A model generated the notes under the pieces. It worked only from the letters and a program-made list of their open reading frames with translations. It ran no database searches and was not told where the DNA came from. Source: Phyllobacterium sp. T1293 (lineage in GTDB: Bacteria > Pseudomonadota > Alphaproteobacteria > Rhizobiales > Rhizobiaceae). From it: DNA of 64,000 bases. How positions within the stretch are numbered: the stretch's first letter is position 1; each line of letters starts with the position of its first letter. Location: positions 563,001-627,000 of the forward strand of contig NZ_CP088273.1 of the NCBI RefSeq assembly GCF_020731415.2, given 5' to 3'. Positions 50,782 to 58,413 of this stretch are shown here, in pieces. The translations under genes were made by a program, and so were the position numbers.

Positions 50782-50923
50782 AGGTTTAGTCTCCCACTCG
50801 TTTTGACAGTTCGTTCACCCGGTACGAATCTAACTTGGCACTGCCTTTTGCCCAGCTGTCCGTTTGTGTGCCATTTGGCATCCTTATCGCGTCAGAATGC
50901 AATGGTTTCGTTCAATTAATGAG

Positions 50924-50950
50924 GTATATCGCGACAGCACCTGTCGATAT
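50924..50950. promoter_or_regulatory. Dyad in the proX upstream region
   Basis: ATATCGCGACAG...CTGTCGATAT is an imperfect inverted repeat with a 2-base insertion in one arm, about 145 bases before the proX start. The minus strand reads TGTCGCG, one base from the recurring TGTCGCA element. Confidence 0.4.
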
Positions 50951-51233
50951 AACGACGCCGGGAAATCAATTGTGAAGGTGGATGTCACAATGTTCATACG
51001 GCTAGTGTAACAAGTCAGTTCATGAAAGATCAACGCTTTAGGCGATTTTTCTTCACCATTTCATTGACCGTCGGACGTATTTTCCCGATTTTTCTGGTTC
51101 TAAGCGGAGGATTTTCCTGTGCAAGAATTCCAATGGACTTTTTCGTTCTGGCGGGCTCAATCTGGGGTCTGGGCCTCTTCTGCCCCTTTTTTCCGGGCGT
51201 ATTTCCCAAGGCTCAAGAGCGCGAGAAAGCACC

Positions 51234-51647
51234 ATGACTGACCAAACCATTGTTCCGATGATTGAGTATGAACAGGCTGATGAGGCGGTGCGCGCCGTGT
51301 ATGACGACATCATGAAAACGCGTGGCACCGACTGGATCAACAATTTCTGGAAAGTGCTTGCGAATGATCCGAAGCTGCTGAAACGCACGTGGGAGAGTAT
51401 CAAGGAAGTGATGGCGCCGGGGGCTCTCGATCCGCTGGTCAAAGAGATGATCTATATCGCGGTTTCCGCCACCAATAATTGCGACTATTGCAGCTGGTCG
51501 CATACGGCCTCTGCCCGCGCCAAGGGCATGACCGATCCGCAGCTGATGGAACTTCTGGCGGTTGTCGGCATGGCCAATGAAACCAATCGGCTCGCCAATG
51601 GTTTAAAACCACCGGTCGATTCCGCGTTCAAACCCAAAAGGCCTTAA
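51234..51647 (+). CDS. Carboxymuconolactone decarboxylase/AhpD-like protein
   Basis: 137 residues with the AhpD-type motif CDYCSWSHTASA, where CxxC and the following His form a thiol-disulfide active site. It probably acts as a peroxidase-like or redox protein. It is 2 bases from the next gene, so they form one unit. Confidence 0.85.
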   Translation: MTDQTIVPMIEYEQADEAVRAVYDDIMKTRGTDWINNFWKVLANDPKLLKRTWESIKEVMAPGALDPLVKEMIYIAVSATNNCDYCSWSHTASARAKGMTDPQLMELLAVVGMANETNRLANGLKPPVDSAFKPKRP

Positions 51648-51649
51648 AG

Positions 51650-51997
51650 ATGAAATCTCCCGTTAAAAGCCGTGCTCCTGTGCATGACCTGCAAATGGCA
51701 TCAATGGTGATTGCCATGCGCCTGCCTGTGATGATGATGGAGGGGCTGACGGAAAAGTCCGCCAAAACAGAGTCAACGCGGGCGGTGTCTGAAAAAATGG
51801 CCGCGATGACCGATGGCGTTGTGGCAGCGCAGATGTCGGTGATGAACTCGGCGGCAACATTCTGGCTCGATGTGTGGAGCGGCAAGTCCCCGGCGGCTAT
51901 CGCACAGGCGACCATCGATAAAGCGACAAAAGCGGCACTCCATCCCGGACGGAAAACGCTGCGGGCCAATTACAAGCGTCTGGTGGCCAAAAGCTGA
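51650..51997 (+). CDS. Conserved hypothetical protein, phasin-like helices
   Basis: 115 residues, mostly predicted helix (MASMVIAMRLPVMMMEGL and SEKMAAMTDGVVAAQMSVMNSAATFW) with a basic C-terminus (HPGRKTLRANYKRLVAKS). It resembles small phasin-like proteins in amphipathic helix content, without a clear family. Its start is 2 bases after the AhpD-like stop, so it is coupled to it. Confidence 0.65.
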   Translation: MKSPVKSRAPVHDLQMASMVIAMRLPVMMMEGLTEKSAKTESTRAVSEKMAAMTDGVVAAQMSVMNSAATFWLDVWSGKSPAAIAQATIDKATKAALHPGRKTLRANYKRLVAKS

Positions 51998-52674
51998 AAT
52001 AAGGCTGCTTTATCAGCGTCATCGTTGATTTTGCTGCTGTTTTAGTCAGAATGCCCGTAATTGTGGCAGTAGAGCTGTGGTTTCAGCATAGCAGCCATGC
52101 ATATTTGCATGATCGGTTGCTGTAAATGCGACATGCTATGGCGAAAAAACGTGATCAAACTTTAAGCAAAAAGCGCATTTGAGCGGCAACAGACGTTTTT
52201 ACCATCGGGTGCTCAAATGCTTTACATCTTCAATCGCAACAACCGCGTCCACATTGCATGGAATGCTACGGAAAAGCGCAATGCGCCTTCCAGCAATCTG
52301 AAGAGCGGCATCGCCTCCGCAGTGTCCTTTATCTGGACCCGTTCGGCTGGCTGATTTCTGACACGTCAGAAAGTTTAGAGAGCCGCTGCCTCCCCGGAGG
52401 TGGCGGTTTTTCTTTGTCCGGTTTTTCTGAAGACCCAAGTCAAAAACCGCCCTGTCCGACAAGGAGCAGTGCGGTTTTTTGCCAAATTACGCATGGCATT
52501 CTGCCGTACAATACGCTGGCAGAAATTACAGCTCCGGTACGCAGTACCTATCCGGAGCATGGGGCAGGGTCTTGTCTGCTCCATGCAAAGTTTTAACCGG
52601 ACATCGTTACCGCGAGGTTAGCGAGAGCTTAAGCAAATCTAAATTTCGGAAATTTCCCGACTTTTCTTTGCCTG
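51998..52674. other. 677-base intergenic region with terminator-like hairpin and short frame
   Basis: The region carries a TGTCGCA (minus strand, 52133-52127), a 45-codon frame at 52217-52354 without a clear ribosome site, and a GC-rich hairpin at 52382-52406 followed by TTTTTCTTTG. A small RNA ending at that hairpin is possible. There are no other convincing genes. Confidence 0.4.
52382..52415 (+). terminator. Probable intrinsic terminator
   Basis: GCCGCTGCCTCC pairs imperfectly with GGAGGTGGCGG, followed by TTTTTCTTT. No recognised gene ends just before it, apart from the 45-codon frame ending at 52354. Confidence 0.55.
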
Positions 52675-53565
52675 TCAGTCTTCGCGCGTGGCGTCGCGCA
52701 GATAATTGATGATGCCGGAGAAATCCGAACCTTCGTTTCCGGCGGCGCCAAATTGAGCATAAATCTCTTCCGCATGCTGGCCGAGCGGTGTCGCAGCACC
52801 GACACTCCTTGCGGCTTCCTGCGAAAGCCTCAAATCCTTCAGCATCAGCGCGGCGGCAAAGCCCGGCTTGTAGCTGTTATTGGCAGGCGATGTCGGCACA
52901 GGGCCGGGGACCGGGCAATAGGTGGTCAGCGACCAGCACTGGCCCGAGGAGGTGGAGGCAACATCGAACAGTGCCTGATGCGACAGGCCGAGTTTTTCCG
53001 CCAGCGTAAAAGCTTCGCTGACGCCAATCATGGAAATGCCAAGGATCATATTGTTGCAGATCTTGGCGGCTTGGCCCGCACCCGGTTCGCCGCAATGGAC
53101 GATACGGCCAGCCATGGGCTTGAGAACAGGCTCGGCAGCGGCAAAGGCATCACCGGAACCACCGGCCATGAATGTCAGCGTTCCCGCTGCTGCGCCACCA
53201 ATACCGCCGGAAACCGGGGCATCAACTGAAAGCAATCCGCTTTCGCCGGCTATGGCATGGGCTTTGCGAGCCGAATCCACATCGATTGTCGAGGAATCGA
53301 TGAACAATGCGCCCTTTTTGGCCTTTCCGGCGATTTCCGCATAGACGGAGAGGACGTGTTTTCCGGCGGGCAGCATGGTGATGACAACATCGGCATCGGC
53401 AATGGCTGCAACTGCGCTTGGCGCAATGGTGACGCCATTGGCTTTGGCAGTTTCAAGATTTTCCGGCAGAAGATCAAAACCCAGCACCGTGTGCCCGGCC
53501 TTGACCAGATTGGCGGCCATGGGATTGCCCATATGGCCAAGACCGATAAAAGCGACAGTCGTCAT
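52675..53565 (-). CDS. mmsB: 3-hydroxyisobutyrate dehydrogenase
   Basis: 296 residues with the N-terminal Rossmann motif FIGLGHMGNPMAANLVKAGH, the substrate motif DAPVSGGIGGAAAGTL and the catalytic Lys in GAGQAAKICNNM. It oxidises 3-hydroxyisobutyrate in valine breakdown. It lies 40 bases behind the acyl-CoA dehydrogenase gene in the same direction. Confidence 0.93.
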   Translation of the reverse strand: MTTVAFIGLGHMGNPMAANLVKAGHTVLGFDLLPENLETAKANGVTIAPSAVAAIADADVVITMLPAGKHVLSVYAEIAGKAKKGALFIDSSTIDVDSARKAHAIAGESGLLSVDAPVSGGIGGAAAGTLTFMAGGSGDAFAAAEPVLKPMAGRIVHCGEPGAGQAAKICNNMILGISMIGVSEAFTLAEKLGLSHQALFDVASTSSGQCWSLTTYCPVPGPVPTSPANNSYKPGFAAALMLKDLRLSQEAARSVGAATPLGQHAEEIYAQFGAAGNEGSDFSGIINYLRDATRED

Positions 53566-53605
53566 CGCGGTATTCTCCCTGATATTGTTATGTGAAAGGC
53601 GTGGT

Positions 53606-54772
53606 TCAGCGGCCCATCATGGAGCGGGATATGATCACCCGCATGATTTCATTGGTGCCTTCGAGAATCTGGTGGACACGCAGGTCACGCACCAGCTTTT
53701 CCACGCCGTAATCGTGCAGATAACCATAGCCACCATGGATTTGCAGCGCATCATTGGCAACATTGAAGCCGGTATCGGTGACGAACCGCTTGGCCATGGC
53801 AGACCATTTGGAAGCGTCATGTGCCTTGCGGTCAAGCTTTGACGCCGCCGTATAAAGCAGGACGCGCGCCGCCGAAAGTTCCGTTTCCATATCCGCCAGC
53901 TTGAATTGCAGCGCCTGAAACTGGTTGATCGCCTTGCCGAATGCCTTGCGCTCGGACGCATAGCTTACTGCCTTGTCGAGTGCCGACTGGGCACCGCCAA
54001 GCGAGCAAGCGGCAATATTGAGGCGTCCGCCATCAAGGCCGCCCATGGCAATCTTGAAACCATCGCCTTCGGCACCGAGCAGGTTTGCCACCGGCACGCG
54101 GCAATTGTCGAAAATCACCTGCCGGGTGGATTGGGCATTCCAGCCCATCTTGTACTCATTGGCACCGAAGGAAAGGCGGGGCGCATCTTTCGGGATGATC
54201 AGCGTCGAGATGCCCTTCGGGCCATCCTCACCGGTGCGCACCATAGTCACATAAAGGTCCGTATCACCTGCGCCTGAAATGAACTGTTTTGCACCATTCA
54301 GCACATAATGATCGCCATCGCGCACCGCACGGGTTTTAAGCGCTGCGGCGTCCGAGCCGGAATTGGGTTCGGTCAGGCAATAGCTTGCCAGCCACTCCAT
54401 CGAGGTCAACCGAGGCACAAAACGCTGGCGCTGTTCGTCATTGCCGTAAAGATCGATCATCCATGTGGCCATGTTGTGGATCGATATGAAGGCGGAGAAG
54501 GCCGGGCAGGCGGCTGACAGCGCTTCAAAGATCAGCACCGCATCCAGTCGTTTGAGCCCCGAGCCGCCAAACTCTTCCTTCACATAGATGCCGCCCATGC
54601 CGAGCGGGCCGGTTTCCCTGATGACATCAGCTGGAAAATGCTTGTCTCGGTCCCAGGCGAGCGCGTTGGGCGCAACGCGGTCCGCGGCAAAGGCGCGGGC
54701 CATGTCCTGAATTGCCAGCTGATCTTCATTGAGTTCGAACTGGCTGGACGCCGTATCCACGAGCGCATCCAT
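53606..54772 (-). CDS. Isobutyryl-CoA dehydrogenase-like acyl-CoA dehydrogenase
   Basis: 388 residues from ATG 54772, which has GGGAGG upstream. It shows acyl-CoA dehydrogenase patterns: YCLTEPNSGSDAA, FISGAGDTDLYVTMVRTG, and the C-terminal QIHGGYGYLHDYGVEKLVRDLRVHQILEGTNEI with the active-site Glu. Its position next to mmsB suggests isobutyryl-CoA in valine degradation. Confidence 0.9.
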   Translation of the reverse strand: MDALVDTASSQFELNEDQLAIQDMARAFAADRVAPNALAWDRDKHFPADVIRETGPLGMGGIYVKEEFGGSGLKRLDAVLIFEALSAACPAFSAFISIHNMATWMIDLYGNDEQRQRFVPRLTSMEWLASYCLTEPNSGSDAAALKTRAVRDGDHYVLNGAKQFISGAGDTDLYVTMVRTGEDGPKGISTLIIPKDAPRLSFGANEYKMGWNAQSTRQVIFDNCRVPVANLLGAEGDGFKIAMGGLDGGRLNIAACSLGGAQSALDKAVSYASERKAFGKAINQFQALQFKLADMETELSAARVLLYTAASKLDRKAHDASKWSAMAKRFVTDTGFNVANDALQIHGGYGYLHDYGVEKLVRDLRVHQILEGTNEIMRVIISRSMMGR

Positions 54773-54890
54773 GATAACCTCCCTGTATTCCTCTTGGCCG
54801 CAGTTTATCCCAAGCGTGGGGCCGCGCAACGACAGAGATGCGTTTTGACGGGGGCTAGGAAGAGAAAGACATATCCGCTACTCAAAGCCC

Positions 54891-56354
54891 ATGACACACG
54901 CAATCATGTTGCAGGGAACAGGGTCAGATGTTGGGAAATCCGTCCTGGTGGCCGGACTTTGCCGGCTTGCGCGCAATCGCGGATTAAAAGTTCGGCCATT
55001 CAAACCGCAGAATATGTCGAATAATGCCGCTGTCAGCGACGATGGCGGCGAGATTGGCCGGGCGCAATGGTTGCAGGCCGTCGCCTGCGGCGTGCCCTCG
55101 TCAGTGCATATGAATCCCGTGCTTTTGAAACCGCAGTCCGAGACCGGCAGCCAGATCATCGTGCAGGGCAAAGTCTGGGGACAGGCGAAAGGGCGTGACT
55201 ATCAGAAATTCAAGGCGCAGCTCCTCGATGCTGTCATGGCGTCATGGGATATTGTGCGCGATGGCGCTGATCTTGTGATCGTCGAGGGGGCGGGTTCGCC
55301 AGCGGAAATCAACCTCAGGGCAGGGGATATCGCCAATATGGGCTTTGCCACCCGCGCCAACGTGCCTGTGCTGCTGGTCGGCGATATCGACCGGGGCGGG
55401 GTAATTGCCTCTATCGTCGGAACCCATGCGATCCTGCAACGGCAAGATCGGGATATGATCATCGGTTATCTCATCAATAAGTTTCGCGGTGATGTCTCGC
55501 TGTTCGATGACGGGTTGAAAGCCATCAGCCAATTTACCGGCTGGCCCTCTTTCGGCGTCGTGCCGTGGTTGAAAGATGCAGCACGGTTGCCGGCGGAAGA
55601 TTCGGTTGTGCTGGAACGTCTGGTGAAGGGCGAGGGCCGGGCGCTCAAAATCGCGGTGCCGGTGCTTGATCGCATTGCCAATTTTGACGATCTCGATCCG
55701 CTGATGGCCGAGCCGCAGGTGGATGTGGTGATGGTGCGCAGTGGCGAGCGGCTGCCGTCCGATGCCGGGCTGGTTATCATTCCGGGCTCGAAATCCACAA
55801 TCAGCGATTTGCTGCGGTTTCGCGAAAATGGCTGGGACAAGGATTTGGACCTGCACCGGCGGCGCGGCGGGCATATCATTGGCATATGCGGCGGTTTCCA
55901 GATGCTCGGCCGCACGGTGCGCGACCCTGATGGCATCGAGGGCAGCGTGACGGAAACCCAAGGGCTCGGGCATCTCGAGATCGATACGGTGATGGAACCT
56001 GAAAAGACCGTGCGCAATGTCGAGGCACATTCACTGCAGTTCGATCTGCCGCTCAGCGGTTATGAAATTCATCTGGGCTGGACGACGGGCCCGGATTGTT
56101 CCAGCCCTGTTGCCCGTATCAATGGTGTGAATGATGGTGCGGTATCGAAAGACGGCAAGGTGTTTGGCACCTATCTGCACGGGCTTTTCGGCGCGGATCG
56201 CTTTCGTGCGGCGCTGCTGGGGTCGATGGGTATTGCGGCTGATGAGTTTGATTACCGTGCGGGTGTGGATGCCGCGCTGGATAGTATCGCGGGGCAGCTG
56301 GAAGAGCTGATTGATGTGGATGCGTTGCTTGCATGTGCTGCAGGCAGATACTGA
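54891..56354 (+). CDS. cobQ: Cobyric acid synthase
   Basis: 487 residues. The N-terminal amidoligase domain begins MLQGTGSDVGKSVLVAGLCR (ATP-binding), with KPQNMSNNAAVSDDGGEIGRAQ. The C-terminal glutamine amidotransferase domain has GICGGFQMLGR with its nucleophile Cys. It amidates adenosylcobyrinic acid diamide in the aerobic cobalamin pathway. It is divergent from the acyl-CoA dehydrogenase gene. Confidence 0.95.
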   Translation: MTHAIMLQGTGSDVGKSVLVAGLCRLARNRGLKVRPFKPQNMSNNAAVSDDGGEIGRAQWLQAVACGVPSSVHMNPVLLKPQSETGSQIIVQGKVWGQAKGRDYQKFKAQLLDAVMASWDIVRDGADLVIVEGAGSPAEINLRAGDIANMGFATRANVPVLLVGDIDRGGVIASIVGTHAILQRQDRDMIIGYLINKFRGDVSLFDDGLKAISQFTGWPSFGVVPWLKDAARLPAEDSVVLERLVKGEGRALKIAVPVLDRIANFDDLDPLMAEPQVDVVMVRSGERLPSDAGLVIIPGSKSTISDLLRFRENGWDKDLDLHRRRGGHIIGICGGFQMLGRTVRDPDGIEGSVTETQGLGHLEIDTVMEPEKTVRNVEAHSLQFDLPLSGYEIHLGWTTGPDCSSPVARINGVNDGAVSKDGKVFGTYLHGLFGADRFRAALLGSMGIAADEFDYRAGVDAALDSIAGQLEELIDVDALLACAAGRY

Positions 56355-56439
56355 TGCTCACACCCCCACCACTCTCTTACCAAACAGCACACATTCAATT
56401 GACATTTCTCGTGGGGGATGAATAACGTCCAGCCCATGA

Positions 56440-56645
56440 TTGGTTCCCATATTGGTCGAAGGCCAAGGGATCAAAAGGGAATGCGACGGCCGTACCCTGA
56501 AGGGCGGTCCCACCGCAGCCGACCCCGCGACTGTAGAGCGGCGAGGATCAATGCAAAGCCTGACGCATATGCAGAGGGCAGCCACTGGGAAACCGGGAAG
56601 GCGGCATTCATTCCGTGACCCGCGAGCCAGGAGACCTGCCAGTCA
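56440..56645 (+). ncRNA. Cobalamin riboswitch
   Basis: The order of conserved blocks fits an AdoCbl riboswitch: AAAGGGAATGCG, then CCGACCCCGCGACTGTA, then GCCACTGGGAAACCGGGAAGG, ending with CCGCGAGCCAGGAGACCTGCC at about 56620-56640. The downstream genes are cobalamin-synthesis genes. Small hairpins follow (CTTGGG...CCCAAG at 56668-56688 and GAAGGG...CCCTTC at 56692-56709), which could be the expression platform. Confidence 0.92.
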
Positions 56646-56730
56646 TAGAGTCTTTCTCAGGAAAGGCTTGGGGTAATCCTGCCCAAGAATCGAAGGGTAA
56701 TGTCCCTTCAGGCCCAGCACGGAGGTTGTT

Positions 56731-56808
56731 ATGGCTGCTCGTATGACGCATTTGCTTGTTTTCCCGCCCGCATTCCCTTTGATGGATGGATCGTTGCGGT
56801 TGCAATAG
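56731..56808 (+). CDS. Short leader frame between riboswitch and cobP
   Basis: 25 codons, [20 protein letters not shown]..., with an excellent ribosome site (GGAGG, 5-base spacer). It ends 5 bases before the cobP start codon at 56814, which itself lacks a strong site. This favours translational coupling, so that riboswitch control of the leader site also sets cobP translation. The peptide itself may have no function. Confidence 0.5.
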   Translation: MAARMTHLLVFPPAFPLMDGSLRLQ

Positions 56809-56813
56809 CGGCG

Positions 56814-57338
56814 ATGCCTCAACTCAATTCAGGTGTGACTTTCATTCTCGGCGGTGCCCGCTCGGGCAAATCCAGCTTTGCCGAAGGCCTGATCAAGTCG
56901 TCGGGCCTTGATGCGATCTATGTCGCAACGGGCAGGGCGTGGGATGAGGAAATGTCTGTACGCATTGACCTGCACAAAAAGCAGCGCGGTTCACTATGGC
57001 GCACCATAGAAGAGCCGCTTGATCTGCTGGATACCCTGCAAGGGGTGGCTGGCGAGGGCAAGGCTGTTCTTGTCGACTGCCTGACGCTCTGGCTCACCAA
57101 TCTGATGATGGATGAGCGCAATATTACCGCTGAGACGCGGCAGCTTGTCGAAGCGCTGCCGAAACTTCAAGGTTCGATTGTTCTGGTCTCGAACGAAGTA
57201 GGTCTCGGTATCGTTCCGGAGAACCGCATGGCGCGCGATTTTCGCGACCATGCCGGACGTCTCCATCAGGCCGTGGCGCAAGCTGCGGCAACAGTCTATT
57301 TCGTGGCAGCCGGACTGCCGCTCACAATGAAGGGATAG
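56814..57338 (+). CDS. cobP: Adenosylcobinamide kinase/guanylyltransferase
   Basis: 174 residues from ATG 56814. P-loop GGARSGKS near residue 12, [12 protein letters not shown], and [28 protein letters not shown] are the family signatures. The frame continues upstream to 56700 but the extra residues do not match the family. It phosphorylates and guanylylates adenosylcobinamide in nucleotide-loop assembly. First major gene under the riboswitch. Confidence 0.94.
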   Translation: MPQLNSGVTFILGGARSGKSSFAEGLIKSSGLDAIYVATGRAWDEEMSVRIDLHKKQRGSLWRTIEEPLDLLDTLQGVAGEGKAVLVDCLTLWLTNLMMDERNITAETRQLVEALPKLQGSIVLVSNEVGLGIVPENRMARDFRDHAGRLHQAVAQAAATVYFVAAGLPLTMKG

Positions 57339-57342
57339 GAAT

Positions 57343-58395
57343 ATGCAGGGTCAAAAGATTCCAGCAACAGTCATCACCGGTTTTCTCGGTTCGGGCAAAA
57401 CCACGATGATCCGCAATCTGCTTGAAAACGCCAATGGCAAGCGCATTGCGCTTATCATCAATGAGTTCGGCGATCTGGGCGTCGATGGCGGTCTGCTCAA
57501 GGGCTGCGGTATCGAAGCCTGCCGCGACGAGGATGTGATCGAGCTGAACAATGGCTGCATCTGCTGCACAGTGGCGGATGATTTCATTCCGACCATGACC
57601 AAGCTGCTTGATCGTCTTGATCGCCCCGATCATATCGTCATCGAGACATCGGGCCTCGCCCTTCCGCAGCCTCTGGTTGCAGCGTTCAACTGGCCTGAAA
57701 TCAAAACGCAGGTTACGGTTGATGGTGTTGTTACCGTGATTGACGCCTCTGCCGTATCCGAAGGCCGTTTTGCCGATGATCATGACAAGGTTGATGCCCA
57801 GCGCATTCAGGATGAATCACTCGATCATGACAGCCCGCTGGAAGAATTGTTCGAAGATCAGATTCGCGCCGCCGACCTGATTGTGCTGAACAAGACAGAC
57901 CTTATCAATGACAAGCAGCTTGATGGCGTGCGCGGCGATGTGCAAAGCCGCTCGTCCCGCTCGCTCAACATGGTTTCGGCAAGCTTCGGCAAGCTCAGCA
58001 ATGAGCTTCTGCTGGGGCTTGGCGTTGGCACGGAACAGGACATTGCCAACCGCAAATCGCACCATGAAATGGAGCATGAAGCGGGCGAAGAGCATGATCA
58101 TGACGAGTTTGAGAGCTTTGTCGTTGGTCTTGGCCCGGTTGCGGAACCAAAGAGCTTTGTTGAAAAGCTGAAGACCGTCATTGCCGATCACGACATTCTG
58201 CGCCTGAAAGGCTTTGCCGATGTTCCCGGCAAGCCCATGCGTCTGGTGGTGCAGGCTGTCGGCACGCGCATCGAGCATTACTTTGACCGTGCCTGGAATC
58301 CGGGTGAAGAGCGCCAGACGCGTCTCGTCGTTATCGGTCTGCACGATATCGACAATGATGCCATTACATCCGCTGTCACTGCTGCGGCCGTTTAA
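57343..58395 (+). CDS. cobW: CobW GTPase, cobalt-chelation accessory protein
   Basis: 350 residues. GTPase P-loop GFLGSGKTT, CxCC metal site (NNGCICC), a His/Asp/Glu-rich linker (HHEMEHEAGEEHDHDEF) and a C-terminal CobW_C domain. It delivers cobalt to the CobNST chelatase. It starts 4 bases after cobP. Confidence 0.94.
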   Translation: MQGQKIPATVITGFLGSGKTTMIRNLLENANGKRIALIINEFGDLGVDGGLLKGCGIEACRDEDVIELNNGCICCTVADDFIPTMTKLLDRLDRPDHIVIETSGLALPQPLVAAFNWPEIKTQVTVDGVVTVIDASAVSEGRFADDHDKVDAQRIQDESLDHDSPLEELFEDQIRAADLIVLNKTDLINDKQLDGVRGDVQSRSSRSLNMVSASFGKLSNELLLGLGVGTEQDIANRKSHHEMEHEAGEEHDHDEFESFVVGLGPVAEPKSFVEKLKTVIADHDILRLKGFADVPGKPMRLVVQAVGTRIEHYFDRAWNPGEERQTRLVVIGLHDIDNDAITSAVTAAAV

Positions 58396-58413
58396 CTGAG
58401 GCTGGAAAACTGA

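Noticed and set aside
51022..51237. 71-codon frame before the AhpD-like gene
   Set aside because: It overlaps the next gene's start, has a Phe-rich, low-complexity product with no family pattern and no clear ribosome site. I treat the region as upstream control DNA.
56700..56813. 38-residue N-terminal extension of CobP
   Set aside because: It does not match the family, which begins shortly before the P-loop. The ATG at 56814 follows a leader frame and gives the normal length.
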